Positions 25,541 through 33,519 of a stretch of DNA of 64,000 bases are shown here, piece by piece (the first letter of the stretch is position 1; each line of letters begins with the position of its first letter). This stretch comes from DAORHV01 sp964513925. Its GTDB lineage: Bacteria > Patescibacteriota > Gracilibacteria > Peribacterales > Peribacteraceae. The notes under the pieces were generated by a model. The model did no database searches, was not told where the DNA came from, and was given only the letters and a program-made list of their open reading frames with translations. The stretch lies in NCBI GenBank assembly GCA_964513925.1, contig CAZENR010000005.1, positions 25,885-89,884 of the forward strand. The letters are read 5' to 3'. Both the position numbers and the translations under genes were made by a program.

Positions 25541-26184
25541 TAGATTGCAGGCGCGCTCGAGGAAAGCAATTCGCAGTTACCAGTTTGTACGTTACAACAG
25601 TACTCCTCGGATGAAGAGGAAGAGGAGGAAGACATACACGTACCCGCTAAAGCACAGTAACCGTCGCAGCATTCTGTGTGTGCAGGATCATCGCCTTCGC
25701 CTGGGCAATCGCCGCTGGTTGTACAGGGACATGCCCCAGAAGGACAATAGCTAGAAGAATAGGAAGAGGAAGAATCACATGTGCCTGCAAGCGCACAGTA
25801 ACCATTGCAACACTGGGTGTGTGCCGGGTCATCTCCATCACCAGGACAATTGCCATCGCTGGTACAAGGACACGTGCCGCTGACACAGGCGCTGCTACTA
25901 ATAGAGGAAGGAGACATGCAATTCACACATGCTCCCGCTCCGCAAACTCCTGTCTGCCCGTTTCCGCAGTCACATGCCAGTCCATCATTTATGTAACATC
26001 CGTTGCCAACCGGAGTTCCTCCAGGACAGGAGGAGCCAACCATTGCTGTGTAGCACTGATTGTTGACTGTTGCTGTAAGGCGAATGGAACTGTTCCGCGT
26101 ATTCGACTCATGCAAAACAACACCCAGCACCGCACCGAGGAGTAATCCTACTGCAACGCGCGCTAGTGCTGGACGAGAAATCAT
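25540..26184 (-). CDS. Small Cys-rich membrane-anchored protein, partner of protein C
   Basis: 214 aa from ATG 26184 (MISRPALARVAVGLLLGAVL); a start at 26205 would add seven residues. Shared anchor type with junction LHESNTRNSS. The exported part carries many cysteines and an internal duplication: CPCTSDGNCPGDGDDPAHTQ and CPCTTSGDCPGEGDDPAHTE, each followed by CC(N/D)GYCALAGTC and a Ser run. First gene of the seven-gene minus-strand operon; its TAA overlaps the ATG of protein C (TAATG). The 86 nt to the divergent mannosyltransferase gene hold both promoters. Confidence 0.75.
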   Translation of the reverse strand: MISRPALARVAVGLLLGAVLGVVLHESNTRNSSIRLTATVNNQCYTAMVGSSCPGGTPVGNGCYINDGLACDCGNGQTGVCGAGACVNCMSPSSISSSACVSGTCPCTSDGNCPGDGDDPAHTQCCNGYCALAGTCDSSSSYSSSYCPSGACPCTTSGDCPGEGDDPAHTECCDGYCALAGTCMSSSSSSSSEEYCCNVQTGNCELLSSSAPAI

Positions 26185-26257
26185 GATCAGCGCGTACTCT
26201 AGCACAGCCGCTACTACAGTCTAGTGCAACAAGCGTTGCCGGGTGCATCGGGTTCGC

Positions 26258-26263
26258 TACACT
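26258..26263 (+). promoter_or_regulatory. -10 box of the mannosyltransferase gene (leaderless)
   Basis: TACACT followed by 7 nt and then ATG 26271, which predicts transcription starting at or next to the start codon. Confidence 0.55.
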
Positions 26264-26270
26264 ATCGCTG

Positions 26271-27809
26271 ATGACCACCAAGCACTCTAAAGAGAAATAC
26301 GCCCTGTTTTCCGGAAACGGATGGCTGTATTTCGCTTTTATTATCGCAACATCTTTCTTTACCTATTTCTACCAATACCAGTATCCGCCGAACGTGTTCT
26401 GGGATGAGCCGTACCATATTGCGTCGGCGCAGAAGTACTTAAACGGAACGTTCTTCATGGAGCAGCACCCACCGCTGGGCAAGCTGCTTATTGCAGCTGG
26501 CGAAAAATTGCTCCACACCAATAGCGACGAAGACAACGCTAAATTCATTGATACCGACTATGCGCGCGGTTTTCCTACTGGTTTCTCGTTCGCGGGATAT
26601 CGCCTGTTCCCAGCCCTGCTTGCTTGGCTAACGGCACCAATGCTGTTCGGTATTTTTCTGCTCATTACACGCAGCAGCGCCATAGCTTCGTTACTCAGCT
26701 TCCTCTACATCTTCGACAACGCGCTCATTGTGCATAGCAGAGGAGCCATGACAGAGTCGCCGATACTGTTCTTTACGGCGGCAATGATCATGATGTTCTT
26801 GTTGCTGTTGGGATCCAGGAACGAGCAACGCGTTAGCACCAAGGCATTCCTTTGGTGGTCGGTAGGCTTTGGCGCCATGTTCGCGTTTGCCCTAACAACG
26901 AAGGTCATTGGCCTTTGTCTTCTGGCACTGTTTCCTCCGGTGTTGTACCGACTCTTTCCGAACTGGAAGCGCATTGCGCAGTTTCTCCTCGTTTCGGTTG
27001 GAAGTTTTGTAATCTGCTTTGTGGCCGTTTGGCACATCCACTTCAGCTTGGCGCACACACCGAATCCACTGCTTAATAAGAGCGGATACTACAATGCATC
27101 CGAAGAGTACAAACAGCTGATTACCGAAGGAAAAACGTCATCGCTGCTGTACTTCCCGCTTATGCTGCGCGACTCGTTGCGCTACGTGACCGAATATAAT
27201 AAGGGTGTACCACGCTTAGACCTGTGCAAGCCGGACGAGAACGGCAGCCCGTTCTTCTTCTGGCCGCTGGGCGCCCGCTCCATTAACTACCGCTGGGAGC
27301 AGGCTGGCGACGATGTGTATCGCTACCTCTACTTGCAGTCGAATCCCGCAGTTTGGTTCATAGCCTTCGCCTCAGTTCTGCTCGCCATCGCGTTTGCAGT
27401 GTTGCCGCTGTTGTCGCCTACAAAGGAGCGCGTTCGTCATAAATTGCTGTTGGCCACCTTCCTTGTGTTGTACTTAGGGTTCATGGGTGCTATCGCAACC
27501 CTGGACCGCGTCATGTACTTGTACCACTACTTCTTGCCGCTGCTGTTTAGCTTCGTCCTTGTTGCAATTGTTGTAGAAAACATCAATGCATTCGGTCCGT
27601 GGAAGCTCGATGAGCAGAAGAAGGTGCTAATACTTACGGCATTCGGCCTTGTCATCTTCGGCTGCTTCCAGTTCTACCGGCCGCTTTCATACTACGAACC
27701 CATTAGCAACGAAGCCATGACTAAGCGCGCCATCTTCCCGCTCTGGGAACTGCACTGTGTAAAGTGTGAAAAGAAGAGCCTGATTGCGGTCCCCAGAGGC
27801 CGTGACTAG
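26271..27809 (+). CDS. Protein O-mannosyltransferase (PMT/GT39 family)
   Basis: Polytopic GT-C glycosyltransferase, 512 aa, with about 11 hydrophobic segments. PMT-type signatures lie in the first extracytoplasmic loop: FWDEPYH (Asp45-Glu46, catalytic/metal region) and EQHPPLGKLL (about residues 65-73). Later loops carry SRGAMTESPILFF and WPLGARSINYRW. PMTs move mannose from a polyprenyl-phosphate donor to Ser/Thr of proteins on the outer face of the membrane. The gene is divergent from the operon of Ser/Pro-rich surface proteins, which makes those proteins plausible substrates (inference). The last ~25 residues carry CVKCEKK. Leaderless promoter. Confidence 0.85.
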   Translation: MTTKHSKEKYALFSGNGWLYFAFIIATSFFTYFYQYQYPPNVFWDEPYHIASAQKYLNGTFFMEQHPPLGKLLIAAGEKLLHTNSDEDNAKFIDTDYARGFPTGFSFAGYRLFPALLAWLTAPMLFGIFLLITRSSAIASLLSFLYIFDNALIVHSRGAMTESPILFFTAAMIMMFLLLLGSRNEQRVSTKAFLWWSVGFGAMFAFALTTKVIGLCLLALFPPVLYRLFPNWKRIAQFLLVSVGSFVICFVAVWHIHFSLAHTPNPLLNKSGYYNASEEYKQLITEGKTSSLLYFPLMLRDSLRYVTEYNKGVPRLDLCKPDENGSPFFFWPLGARSINYRWEQAGDDVYRYLYLQSNPAVWFIAFASVLLAIAFAVLPLLSPTKERVRHKLLLATFLVLYLGFMGAIATLDRVMYLYHYFLPLLFSFVLVAIVVENINAFGPWKLDEQKKVLILTAFGLVIFGCFQFYRPLSYYEPISNEAMTKRAIFPLWELHCVKCEKKSLIAVPRGRD

Positions 27810-27847
27810 AGCACTTTACGTGGGACTGTATTTCGGCATTCCCTGTG

Positions 27848-27853
27848 CTACAC
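27848..27853 (+). promoter_or_regulatory. -10 box for pyk
   Basis: TACACT, 40 nt before ATG 27894. The leader ends in a strong pyrimidine run (CTTCTTCCCCCTTT) with no Shine-Dalgarno sequence. Confidence 0.4.
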
Positions 27854-27893
27854 TGCCACGCGCCGACATTTCGTCGTCTTCTTCCCCCTTTGT

Positions 27894-29318
27894 ATGCGTT
27901 TCACAAAAATCGTAGCAACGATCGGTCCAGCTTGCGGCACTCCCGAAGGAATCGAGGAGCTTGCCAAGTGCGGTGCCAACGTCTGCCGTCTCAACTTCTC
28001 CCACGGCTCGCACGAGTCGCACGGAAAGGTTATTAAATACGTTAAAGACATTAACAAGAAGGGTAAGTACTCCTTGGCTCTTTTGTTGGACGTCCGCGGT
28101 TCGGGTATCCGAACGGGCGACGTGAAGGAGAAAATCAATGTGAAGGAGGGCGATCTTATCGTCTTCACTCCCAAGATCACCGGCAAGGAAAAGCACATCG
28201 CACTGGAGTTGAACTACGACAAGTTCGCTCACGATGTGAAGAACGCCAAGACTGTCATCATCGACAACGGAGCAATGGAGCTTGATGTCGTAAAGATTGA
28301 AGGTAAGAACGTCATTGCCCGCGCACGCGAAGGCGGCCTTATCGGTTCCCGCCGCCACGTGAACATCCCGGGTGCGTACGTAAGTCTTCCTTCGTTTACC
28401 GACAAGGACTGGGAGGACATTAAGTTCGGTATTGACCAGGGTGTCGACTTCTTTGCTACGTCGTTCATTCGCACTGCCGACGACGTGAAGGAGGTACGCG
28501 ACTACATCAAGAAGCGCAAGGCCGACACGCAGATCATCGCCAAGATCGAAACTCCGCAGGCTGTCGAGAACATCGAAGAAATCGTAGACGCCTCCGACGG
28601 CATCATGGTTGCCCGTGGAGACTTAGGCTGCGAGATTCCGTTTGAGGATGTACCCCGCGTTCAGAACGAAATCGTTCGCTTGTGCCGCGAGAAGGGCAAG
28701 TTCGTTATCGTTGCAACCCACATGTTGGAAAGCATGATCACCAACCGCGCTCCCACCCGCGCAGAAGTTACGGACGTGGCATACGCCTCGCTCATCGGCG
28801 CAGACTGCACGATGCTTTCCGGCGAAACCGCCGGCGGTATGTACCCGTTCAAGGCGCTTGCTGCCATGGCGCAGATCCTCAAAGCCAACGAGACGATGGT
28901 CGACCCCATGGATGGCTTCCTCATGGCAACCGAGGACAACGGTGCTACCGACTTAGATGAGCGCCCGCGCCGCGAAGAGGCTTTGGCTGCCAGCGTTCTT
29001 GCCTACAGTCTCCAGGCACAGGCAATCATCGTCATTACCAAGAGTGGTCTTACCGCACGTGCTGTAAGTAACTGTCGCCCGCAAATTCCAGTGTATGCAT
29101 TCACCGACAGCGAAAGTGTGCAGCGCAAGCTTGCCGCTTCGTGGGGTGTGACTGCGTTCTGCTCCAAGTTCAACGAGAACCCAGAGTCAAACGTCAAAAA
29201 CGCCATCGACACCGTAAAGAAGTTGTCCCTCCTCAAGAAGGGCGGCCGCTTCGTGGTGATCTCGGACATCCAGGCTGGTTCCGAGCGCGCTACCACGGTG
29301 CAGATCCGCGTTGCGTAA
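27894..29318 (+). CDS. pyk: Pyruvate kinase
   Basis: Last step of glycolysis (PEP + ADP to pyruvate + ATP), cytosolic, 474 aa. Signatures: TKIVATIGPACGTPEGIEEL and LNFSHGSHESH at the N-terminus, IIAKIETPQAVENIEEIVDA with the catalytic Lys, GIMVARGDLGCEIP, and THMLESMITNRAPTRAEVTD, then the C-terminal allosteric-type domain. Single-gene unit with its own promoter and a clear terminator. Confidence 0.97.
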   Translation: MRFTKIVATIGPACGTPEGIEELAKCGANVCRLNFSHGSHESHGKVIKYVKDINKKGKYSLALLLDVRGSGIRTGDVKEKINVKEGDLIVFTPKITGKEKHIALELNYDKFAHDVKNAKTVIIDNGAMELDVVKIEGKNVIARAREGGLIGSRRHVNIPGAYVSLPSFTDKDWEDIKFGIDQGVDFFATSFIRTADDVKEVRDYIKKRKADTQIIAKIETPQAVENIEEIVDASDGIMVARGDLGCEIPFEDVPRVQNEIVRLCREKGKFVIVATHMLESMITNRAPTRAEVTDVAYASLIGADCTMLSGETAGGMYPFKALAAMAQILKANETMVDPMDGFLMATEDNGATDLDERPRREEALAASVLAYSLQAQAIIVITKSGLTARAVSNCRPQIPVYAFTDSESVQRKLAASWGVTAFCSKFNENPESNVKNAIDTVKKLSLLKKGGRFVVISDIQAGSERATTVQIRVA

Positions 29319-29336
29319 TACCATAGAGCTGAATCG

Positions 29337-29376
29337 CAAACTCCGGTACGGCCAAAAGCCTGCCGGAGTTTTTTGT
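29337..29376 (+). terminator. Intrinsic terminator after pyk
   Basis: Stem AACTCCGG/CCGGAGTT (29339-29346 with 29363-29370), with the inner GGC/GCC pairing around CAAAA and a following T-run. Confidence 0.9.
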
Positions 29377-29418
29377 GCAGTGGTACCGATCCCCTCCCCT
29401 ATCCCCTGCTTGACTTAC

Positions 29419-29787
29419 CTACTTTTCGCTGGCCTGAGCAATAGAAACGTCGCTTGTGACGAACTTGGGCTTGGTAGCCTTTGTCATAGCTTGAATCTTA
29501 GAGTCTGCCTGCAGCACGGCCAATGACTGAGCCTTGGCAATTTCCATGTTCAGAATTTCTTGCTGGAGTAGCAGTTGGTTACGAACGTGCTCAAGCGAAC
29601 GCAGGCGATATCCTTTTGTAGCGTTCAAGTTCTGATGAAACAGAATTAACAGCGCCAAAACGATGATCAGCGCACCGATGGTACACAGCAACAGCATCGT
29701 GCTTCCTGTAACAAGCCTGCCGAGAGAACTGCGCCTTATCAGGGCGCCGGACGAGCCGGAGACGGCGGAGGAAGCGAACGCGGACAT
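29419..29787 (-). CDS. FtsL-like small bitopic division protein
   Basis: 122 aa from ATG 29787. Short cytosolic N-terminus (Ser/Ala-rich, then IRRSSLGRLVTG), one membrane helix (MLLLCTIGALIIVLALLILF), then a heptad-like periplasmic segment (YRLRSLEHVRNQLLLQQEIL). Size, topology and position directly after rsmH match FtsL, which links FtsB/FtsQ to FtsWI. Sequence similarity of FtsL is always low, so the call rests on context. The frame is open to 29877, but that extension overlaps rsmH and lacks membrane character. Confidence 0.65.
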   Translation of the reverse strand: MSAFASSAVSGSSGALIRRSSLGRLVTGSTMLLLCTIGALIIVLALLILFHQNLNATKGYRLRSLEHVRNQLLLQQEILNMEIAKAQSLAVLQADSKIQAMTKATKPKFVTSDVSIAQASEK

Positions 29788-29809
29788 GAAGTGATCGGAC
29801 GGAAGTATA

Positions 29810-30724
29810 CTACACCGCTCGCTGTATTGCACGCAGACGCGCGGATCGAGAGCGAGGGTTGGACAGAATTTCTTCATCGGTTGGAGTAATTCCGCCCTTA
29901 CACAAATCTGTAAACGGCGCCTTGACGCTCACTGCACCCGTTACAGGATCTTTTTTTGCGCTGCAGAACTCTTTAAAAGCATGTTTCACCAGCCGGTCTT
30001 CGAGCGAGTGATACGTAAGTACTCCAATGCGTCCGCGAGGAGATAGCAACGACGGAGTGAGTGATAACAAATGCTCTAACGCGTGTAGTTCACCGTTCAC
30101 AGCAATGCGAAGCGCCTGAAAGAGCTGCGGCATCATTCCTTTTGCTTTATAACCATAGATTTCCTCGGCAAGCTCCCGCAGATTCGCCACGGTTGTAATC
30201 GGCCGCTGTGAGCGCCGCTTTACGATCAGATGCGCTAACCGTGCGGATGATGGCAGCTCTCCGTAGTTCTGGAACAGTTCTTGCAAGGACTTCTCGGTTG
30301 AGTCCTGAAGAATGTCCGCCGCCGATCTGCCTGCAGATGCATTAAACCGCATGTCGAGCGCCGAGGATCCCTCATGAAACGAGAACCCCCTTGCAGCACT
30401 GTCTAAATGCGGCGAGCTTAAACCCAAGTCTGCAAAGACGATGTCGAACATCCTGCCCTGCGTTGGCAGACAATCTGGCAGTGCAACGAAATTACTATGA
30501 ATGGCCACGGTCGGCGCGTGCGCGGATACTGCCTGCTGAGCGCGCGAGAGATTTTCTGCATCCGCGTCGACTATCGTTACACGCCCACTATCGCCTACGA
30601 GCGCTGCAAATGCAGATGCATGACCCCCAAGCCCGGCCGTGACATCTAAAACCGATTCACCCGCCAGAGGCGCCAGCACCTCAAGCGTTTGCTGTAACAG
30701 CACGGGTATGTGCACCGGTTTCAT
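29810..30724 (-). CDS. rsmH: 16S rRNA (cytosine-1402-N4)-methyltransferase
   Basis: RsmH/MraW, 304 aa, fits the family's ~310. Motifs: HIPVLLQQTLEVL at the N-terminus, VLDVTAGLGGHASAF (AdoMet loop), FADLGLSSPHLD, RGFSFHEGSSALDMRFN and LTYHSLEDRLVKHAF. Methylates N4 of C1402 in the decoding centre. The dcw-type order rsmH then ftsL is retained. A TAAAAT box 6 nt before ATG suggests a leaderless mRNA. Confidence 0.96.
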   Translation of the reverse strand: MKPVHIPVLLQQTLEVLAPLAGESVLDVTAGLGGHASAFAALVGDSGRVTIVDADAENLSRAQQAVSAHAPTVAIHSNFVALPDCLPTQGRMFDIVFADLGLSSPHLDSAARGFSFHEGSSALDMRFNASAGRSAADILQDSTEKSLQELFQNYGELPSSARLAHLIVKRRSQRPITTVANLRELAEEIYGYKAKGMMPQLFQALRIAVNGELHALEHLLSLTPSLLSPRGRIGVLTYHSLEDRLVKHAFKEFCSAKKDPVTGAVSVKAPFTDLCKGGITPTDEEILSNPRSRSARLRAIQRAV

Positions 30725-30730
30725 GACACT

Positions 30731-30736
30731 ATTTTA
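30731..30736 (-). promoter_or_regulatory. -10 box of rsmH (leaderless)
   Basis: TAAAAT on the minus strand, 6 nt before ATG 30724. Confidence 0.45.
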
Positions 30737-30809
30737 CGTGTATGCAGCCTGTCGTACAGCAAAGTGTATTGCGCTTATACATAACGATTGTTCCGAACAC
30801 TTTTTTTAT

Positions 30810-31928
30810 TCATTTCGAACAAATCATATCCAGACAAGCCTGCATATGCTCAGCCTGACGCTTGAATGCAAAGCGCTGGTGTGCATCTACGCTAGCCTGC
30901 CGTCCAAGCCTGCTTCGCATCTGCTCATCACGCAAGGCAAGAATAACCATAGCTGCCAGCTCTTCGGCATCGCCATTCCGAAAGACCAAACCGGTTTCTT
31001 TGTGCTTCACAATGCTGCGCAGGCCATCGCAGTCGCTAGCTACAACGCAAGCGCCGCAGGCCATTGCCTCGGCCGCCAGAAGTCCAAAACCCTCCACCAA
31101 CGACGGTACCACAACCACTGCTGCCGACTGCAGCTCGCGAATAAGGTATGGTTCATGCACTCTCCCAAGCAGCGTTGTCGATCGTATAAGTCCTTCTCGG
31201 CTCAATACGGACATGAGCTTTTCTCCCAGAAGATTTTGTCCGCAGAACCGAAATTGGACACTACCGCAGGCGTTGCGAATGCTTTGCATGGCTCGAAGAA
31301 AGACCCAAATACCCTTGCGTGCCTCCATGCGCCCTGCGAACAACACCGTTTGTTGCTGCCTGCTCCCCTGTTTTGGCTGAAAGCGGGAAAGATCGACTGC
31401 GTTCTCCACAACAGTCATGCGCTGCAATGGAATGCCATAGGACCGGTGCAACGCCTGTCGTGTATCTTCGGATACGCAGGTAATGTGATCTGCCAGCAGG
31501 TACGTTCTGCGCTCCAGTTTGGACATGAGCAACTTCCAGGCGCGAGAGAGCGGCGTTGACCGGAAAACGGTGGACGCCTCCTGGACATAGGAGTGGTGGG
31601 CAGTCACCAGTAACCGGCACGGAGGCTTACGCAGTAACCACACGCCTCCAGAGCCGGAGTGCACATGCAGAACATCCAGGTTATGGGTACGGACAATACG
31701 ATGCAATGACCACAGCAGAGAGAGCGAGAAGCATGGGCAACCGCCTTTCTTATTCCACAGCAAACGTGCGATTGGCGAAGTTTGTACGTCGGATTCCTTG
31801 CAGGGGCTGACTGCCAGGTATGTATGCTGCGGGTAGCACGTTCGCAGCCAGCCGCAGAGGTGGCTGGCCATTACGCCCAAACCGCCGATCGGCGGCTGAA
31901 AATCGTACGTGACAATACCTACTCGCAT
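30810..31928 (-). CDS. GT4-family glycosyltransferase
   Basis: GT-B fold, cytosolic or membrane-associated, 372 aa. N-terminal MRVGIVTYDFQPPIGGLGVM with the Gly-rich acceptor loop, TAHHSYV, then the nucleotide-sugar domain: VLFAGRMEARKGIWVFLRAM and VVPSLVEGFGLLAAEAMACG, the E-x7-E motif. Sugar specificity cannot be told. ATG 31928 is chosen because the conserved first strand starts there; ATGs at 31991 and further upstream remain open and nearer the divergent promoter. It is divergent from the YkuD-like gene. Confidence 0.88.
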   Translation of the reverse strand: MRVGIVTYDFQPPIGGLGVMASHLCGWLRTCYPQHTYLAVSPCKESDVQTSPIARLLWNKKGGCPCFSLSLLWSLHRIVRTHNLDVLHVHSGSGGVWLLRKPPCRLLVTAHHSYVQEASTVFRSTPLSRAWKLLMSKLERRTYLLADHITCVSEDTRQALHRSYGIPLQRMTVVENAVDLSRFQPKQGSRQQQTVLFAGRMEARKGIWVFLRAMQSIRNACGSVQFRFCGQNLLGEKLMSVLSREGLIRSTTLLGRVHEPYLIRELQSAAVVVVPSLVEGFGLLAAEAMACGACVVASDCDGLRSIVKHKETGLVFRNGDAEELAAMVILALRDEQMRSRLGRQASVDAHQRFAFKRQAEHMQACLDMICSK

Positions 31929-31984
31929 CAAAGCGAAGCCTAGCAGAAGCGAAGAAGTGCTCAAGGCGGGCATAGGGAACATAC

Positions 31985-32012
31985 TTGACATATTTTCATA
32001 ACAACGTAGAAT
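31985..32012 (+). promoter_or_regulatory. Consensus promoter of the YkuD-like gene (leaderless)
   Basis: TTGACA (31985-31990), 16-nt spacer, TAGAAT (32007-32012), then 7 nt to the TTG start at 32020. Confidence 0.7.
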
Positions 32013-32019
32013 ATGCCGC

Positions 32020-32655
32020 TTGCGTCCAATAACATTCGTCATCGGCGTGTTCTTTGTATGCTGCATGGCCGCACCGGCATCAGCTGCATCTGTAGTAGAC
32101 GAGAGCTGGACTCCGCGGGCAGGAGACCAGGTGTTTGTCGATACTGAAGTCAGCGTAGTCTACTTAGTTCATGCCGATGGCAGGTACATCGCCCTAGACG
32201 CGTTAACCGGTCAGCATCGCATTGTTTGGTACGACGGCATTCGCTATAACGCAGAAACTCCCGAACGGGTCTGGCAGTTAAAAAACTTCGAACGAAAAGG
32301 GAAATCCGTCACGTTTGGCAACGGCAGGTTCGGCAGGCTGTGGTGGCCCGACCACATTGATCCGCGCCGTGGTGACGAAGGCACCGCATACGGGTTCCAT
32401 AGTCACTTGAGCTTCGAAAAAATGCTGGCAGACAAGCGCGATCGCACACCCTGGGATCCGGACGGCACTGGGTACCGCAGCATGGGCTGTATTTTATTGA
32501 GTGAGGATGACATTTCTCTGCTGGAGTCCACGCTGATTGTTAATGAAGGCATGCTTCGTATAGAAACAAGAAAAGGCGTGAACATTCACGCAATTAGTTC
32601 CGAGCTCTCAGAAAAGAGCAATCTGGCACCAGAATGGTTTGGATTTTCGCTCTGA
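32020..32655 (+). CDS. Exported L,D-transpeptidase-like (YkuD fold) protein
   Basis: 211 aa, signal peptide (TFVIGVFFVCCMAAPASA). The C-terminal half has YGFHSHLSF and, about 45 residues later, YRSMGCILLSEDDI. The His and the Ser-x-Gly-Cys arrangement resemble the YkuD catalytic motif (His...S/THGC), with Met instead of His before Gly. If active it would form 3-3 cross-links or attach proteins to peptidoglycan. The N-terminal part (DQVFVDTEVSVVYLVHADGR) is typical of the YkuD N-strand. TTG start at 32020 is chosen because the -10 ends at 32012 and no in-frame ATG precedes the signal peptide. Confidence 0.62.
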   Translation: MRPITFVIGVFFVCCMAAPASAASVVDESWTPRAGDQVFVDTEVSVVYLVHADGRYIALDALTGQHRIVWYDGIRYNAETPERVWQLKNFERKGKSVTFGNGRFGRLWWPDHIDPRRGDEGTAYGFHSHLSFEKMLADKRDRTPWDPDGTGYRSMGCILLSEDDISLLESTLIVNEGMLRIETRKGVNIHAISSELSEKSNLAPEWFGFSL

Positions 32656-32704
32656 ACAAATACGCGTGACCGAATGGCTCTTGTCGACTAGAATTTCGCT
32701 GCGC

Positions 32705-32794
32705 GGAGAGGTGGCCGAGCGGTTGAAGGCACCACACTGCTAACGTGGCAGGCCCTTAAAAGCCTCGAGGGTTCGAATCCCTCCCTCTCCGCCA
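32705..32794 (+). tRNA. tRNA-Ser (GCT)
   Basis: 90 nt with long variable arm and encoded CCA. Acceptor GGAGAGG/CCTCTCC, anticodon loop CTGCTAA giving GCT, T-loop TTCGAAT. Reads AGC/AGT. Confidence 0.95.
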
Positions 32795-32839
32795 GACAAA
32801 ACACCACATGCATCCCTAGGACTGAAGCCGAATTTGTGG

Positions 32840-32845
32840 TACAAT
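32840..32845 (+). promoter_or_regulatory. -10 box for the DOT1-like gene
   Basis: TACAAT, 29 nt before ATG 32875. No Shine-Dalgarno sequence in the leader. Confidence 0.5.
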
Positions 32846-32874
32846 ACGATGATACTTTCTTCACACAAACACCC

Positions 32875-33510
32875 ATGACTCCCGCCACTCTTGCTGCAAC
32901 AGGCATCGATTCCGCAGCGCTGCAGAGCATGCTCTACGGCGATATTGACGGCTACTCGCTTTCTTCCCGAGGCCGCGAGCGCGCAGGCATCCACAGCGAA
33001 AACATGACATACGGCGAAGTGACGCCCGAAGTCATGGCGACGATCATGGAGGCAGCACATGCAAAGACCGGCGAAGCATTTTACGACCTGGGTGCAGGCA
33101 CCGGCAAAGGCGTGCTGTACGCGGCGATCATGTCCGATGTTTCCAAGGCGGTAGGCATTGAGCTGCTTGCAGAGCTGCATGGCGCGTCTCAACTAGCGCA
33201 CCAGCGCTATAAGGATCTGGTACTGCCTAAATTGCCCACCGAAAAGCAGTCTCAGAAGATCGACTTCATGTGCGGCGACATGCTGCAAATTGATTTTTCC
33301 GACGCCGATATCATCTTTACGCACTGCACCTGTTTCTCGCCGGCACTCATGGATGGCATTACCGCCAAGTTCAATCAGCTGAAGAAGGGCGCACGCGTGA
33401 TCACGGTATCCAAAGGCATCAGCTCGCCGTACTTTACGGCAACGGGCAGTATGACCGTGCAAATGGCTTGGGGAACCGCGACAGCGTACTTCTACGAGAA
33501 GGTGATGTAG
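32875..33510 (+). CDS. DOT1-like class I SAM-dependent methyltransferase
   Basis: 211 aa, cytosolic. It shows the DOT1-type order of motifs: YGEVTPEVMATIMEAA, AdoMet loop FYDLGAGTGKGVLYAAIM, acidic strand AVGIELLAELH, then ADIIFTHCTCFSPALMDGI and GARVITVSKGI. Bacterial DOT1-like proteins exist, but their substrates are mostly unknown; a protein Lys or small-molecule target is possible. ATG 32875 is chosen over GTG 32836 because a TACAAT -10 box spans 32840-32845. Monocistronic, just after tRNA-Ser. Confidence 0.78.
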   Translation: MTPATLAATGIDSAALQSMLYGDIDGYSLSSRGRERAGIHSENMTYGEVTPEVMATIMEAAHAKTGEAFYDLGAGTGKGVLYAAIMSDVSKAVGIELLAELHGASQLAHQRYKDLVLPKLPTEKQSQKIDFMCGDMLQIDFSDADIIFTHCTCFSPALMDGITAKFNQLKKGARVITVSKGISSPYFTATGSMTVQMAWGTATAYFYEKVM

Positions 33511-33519
33511 AGCGAAGTA

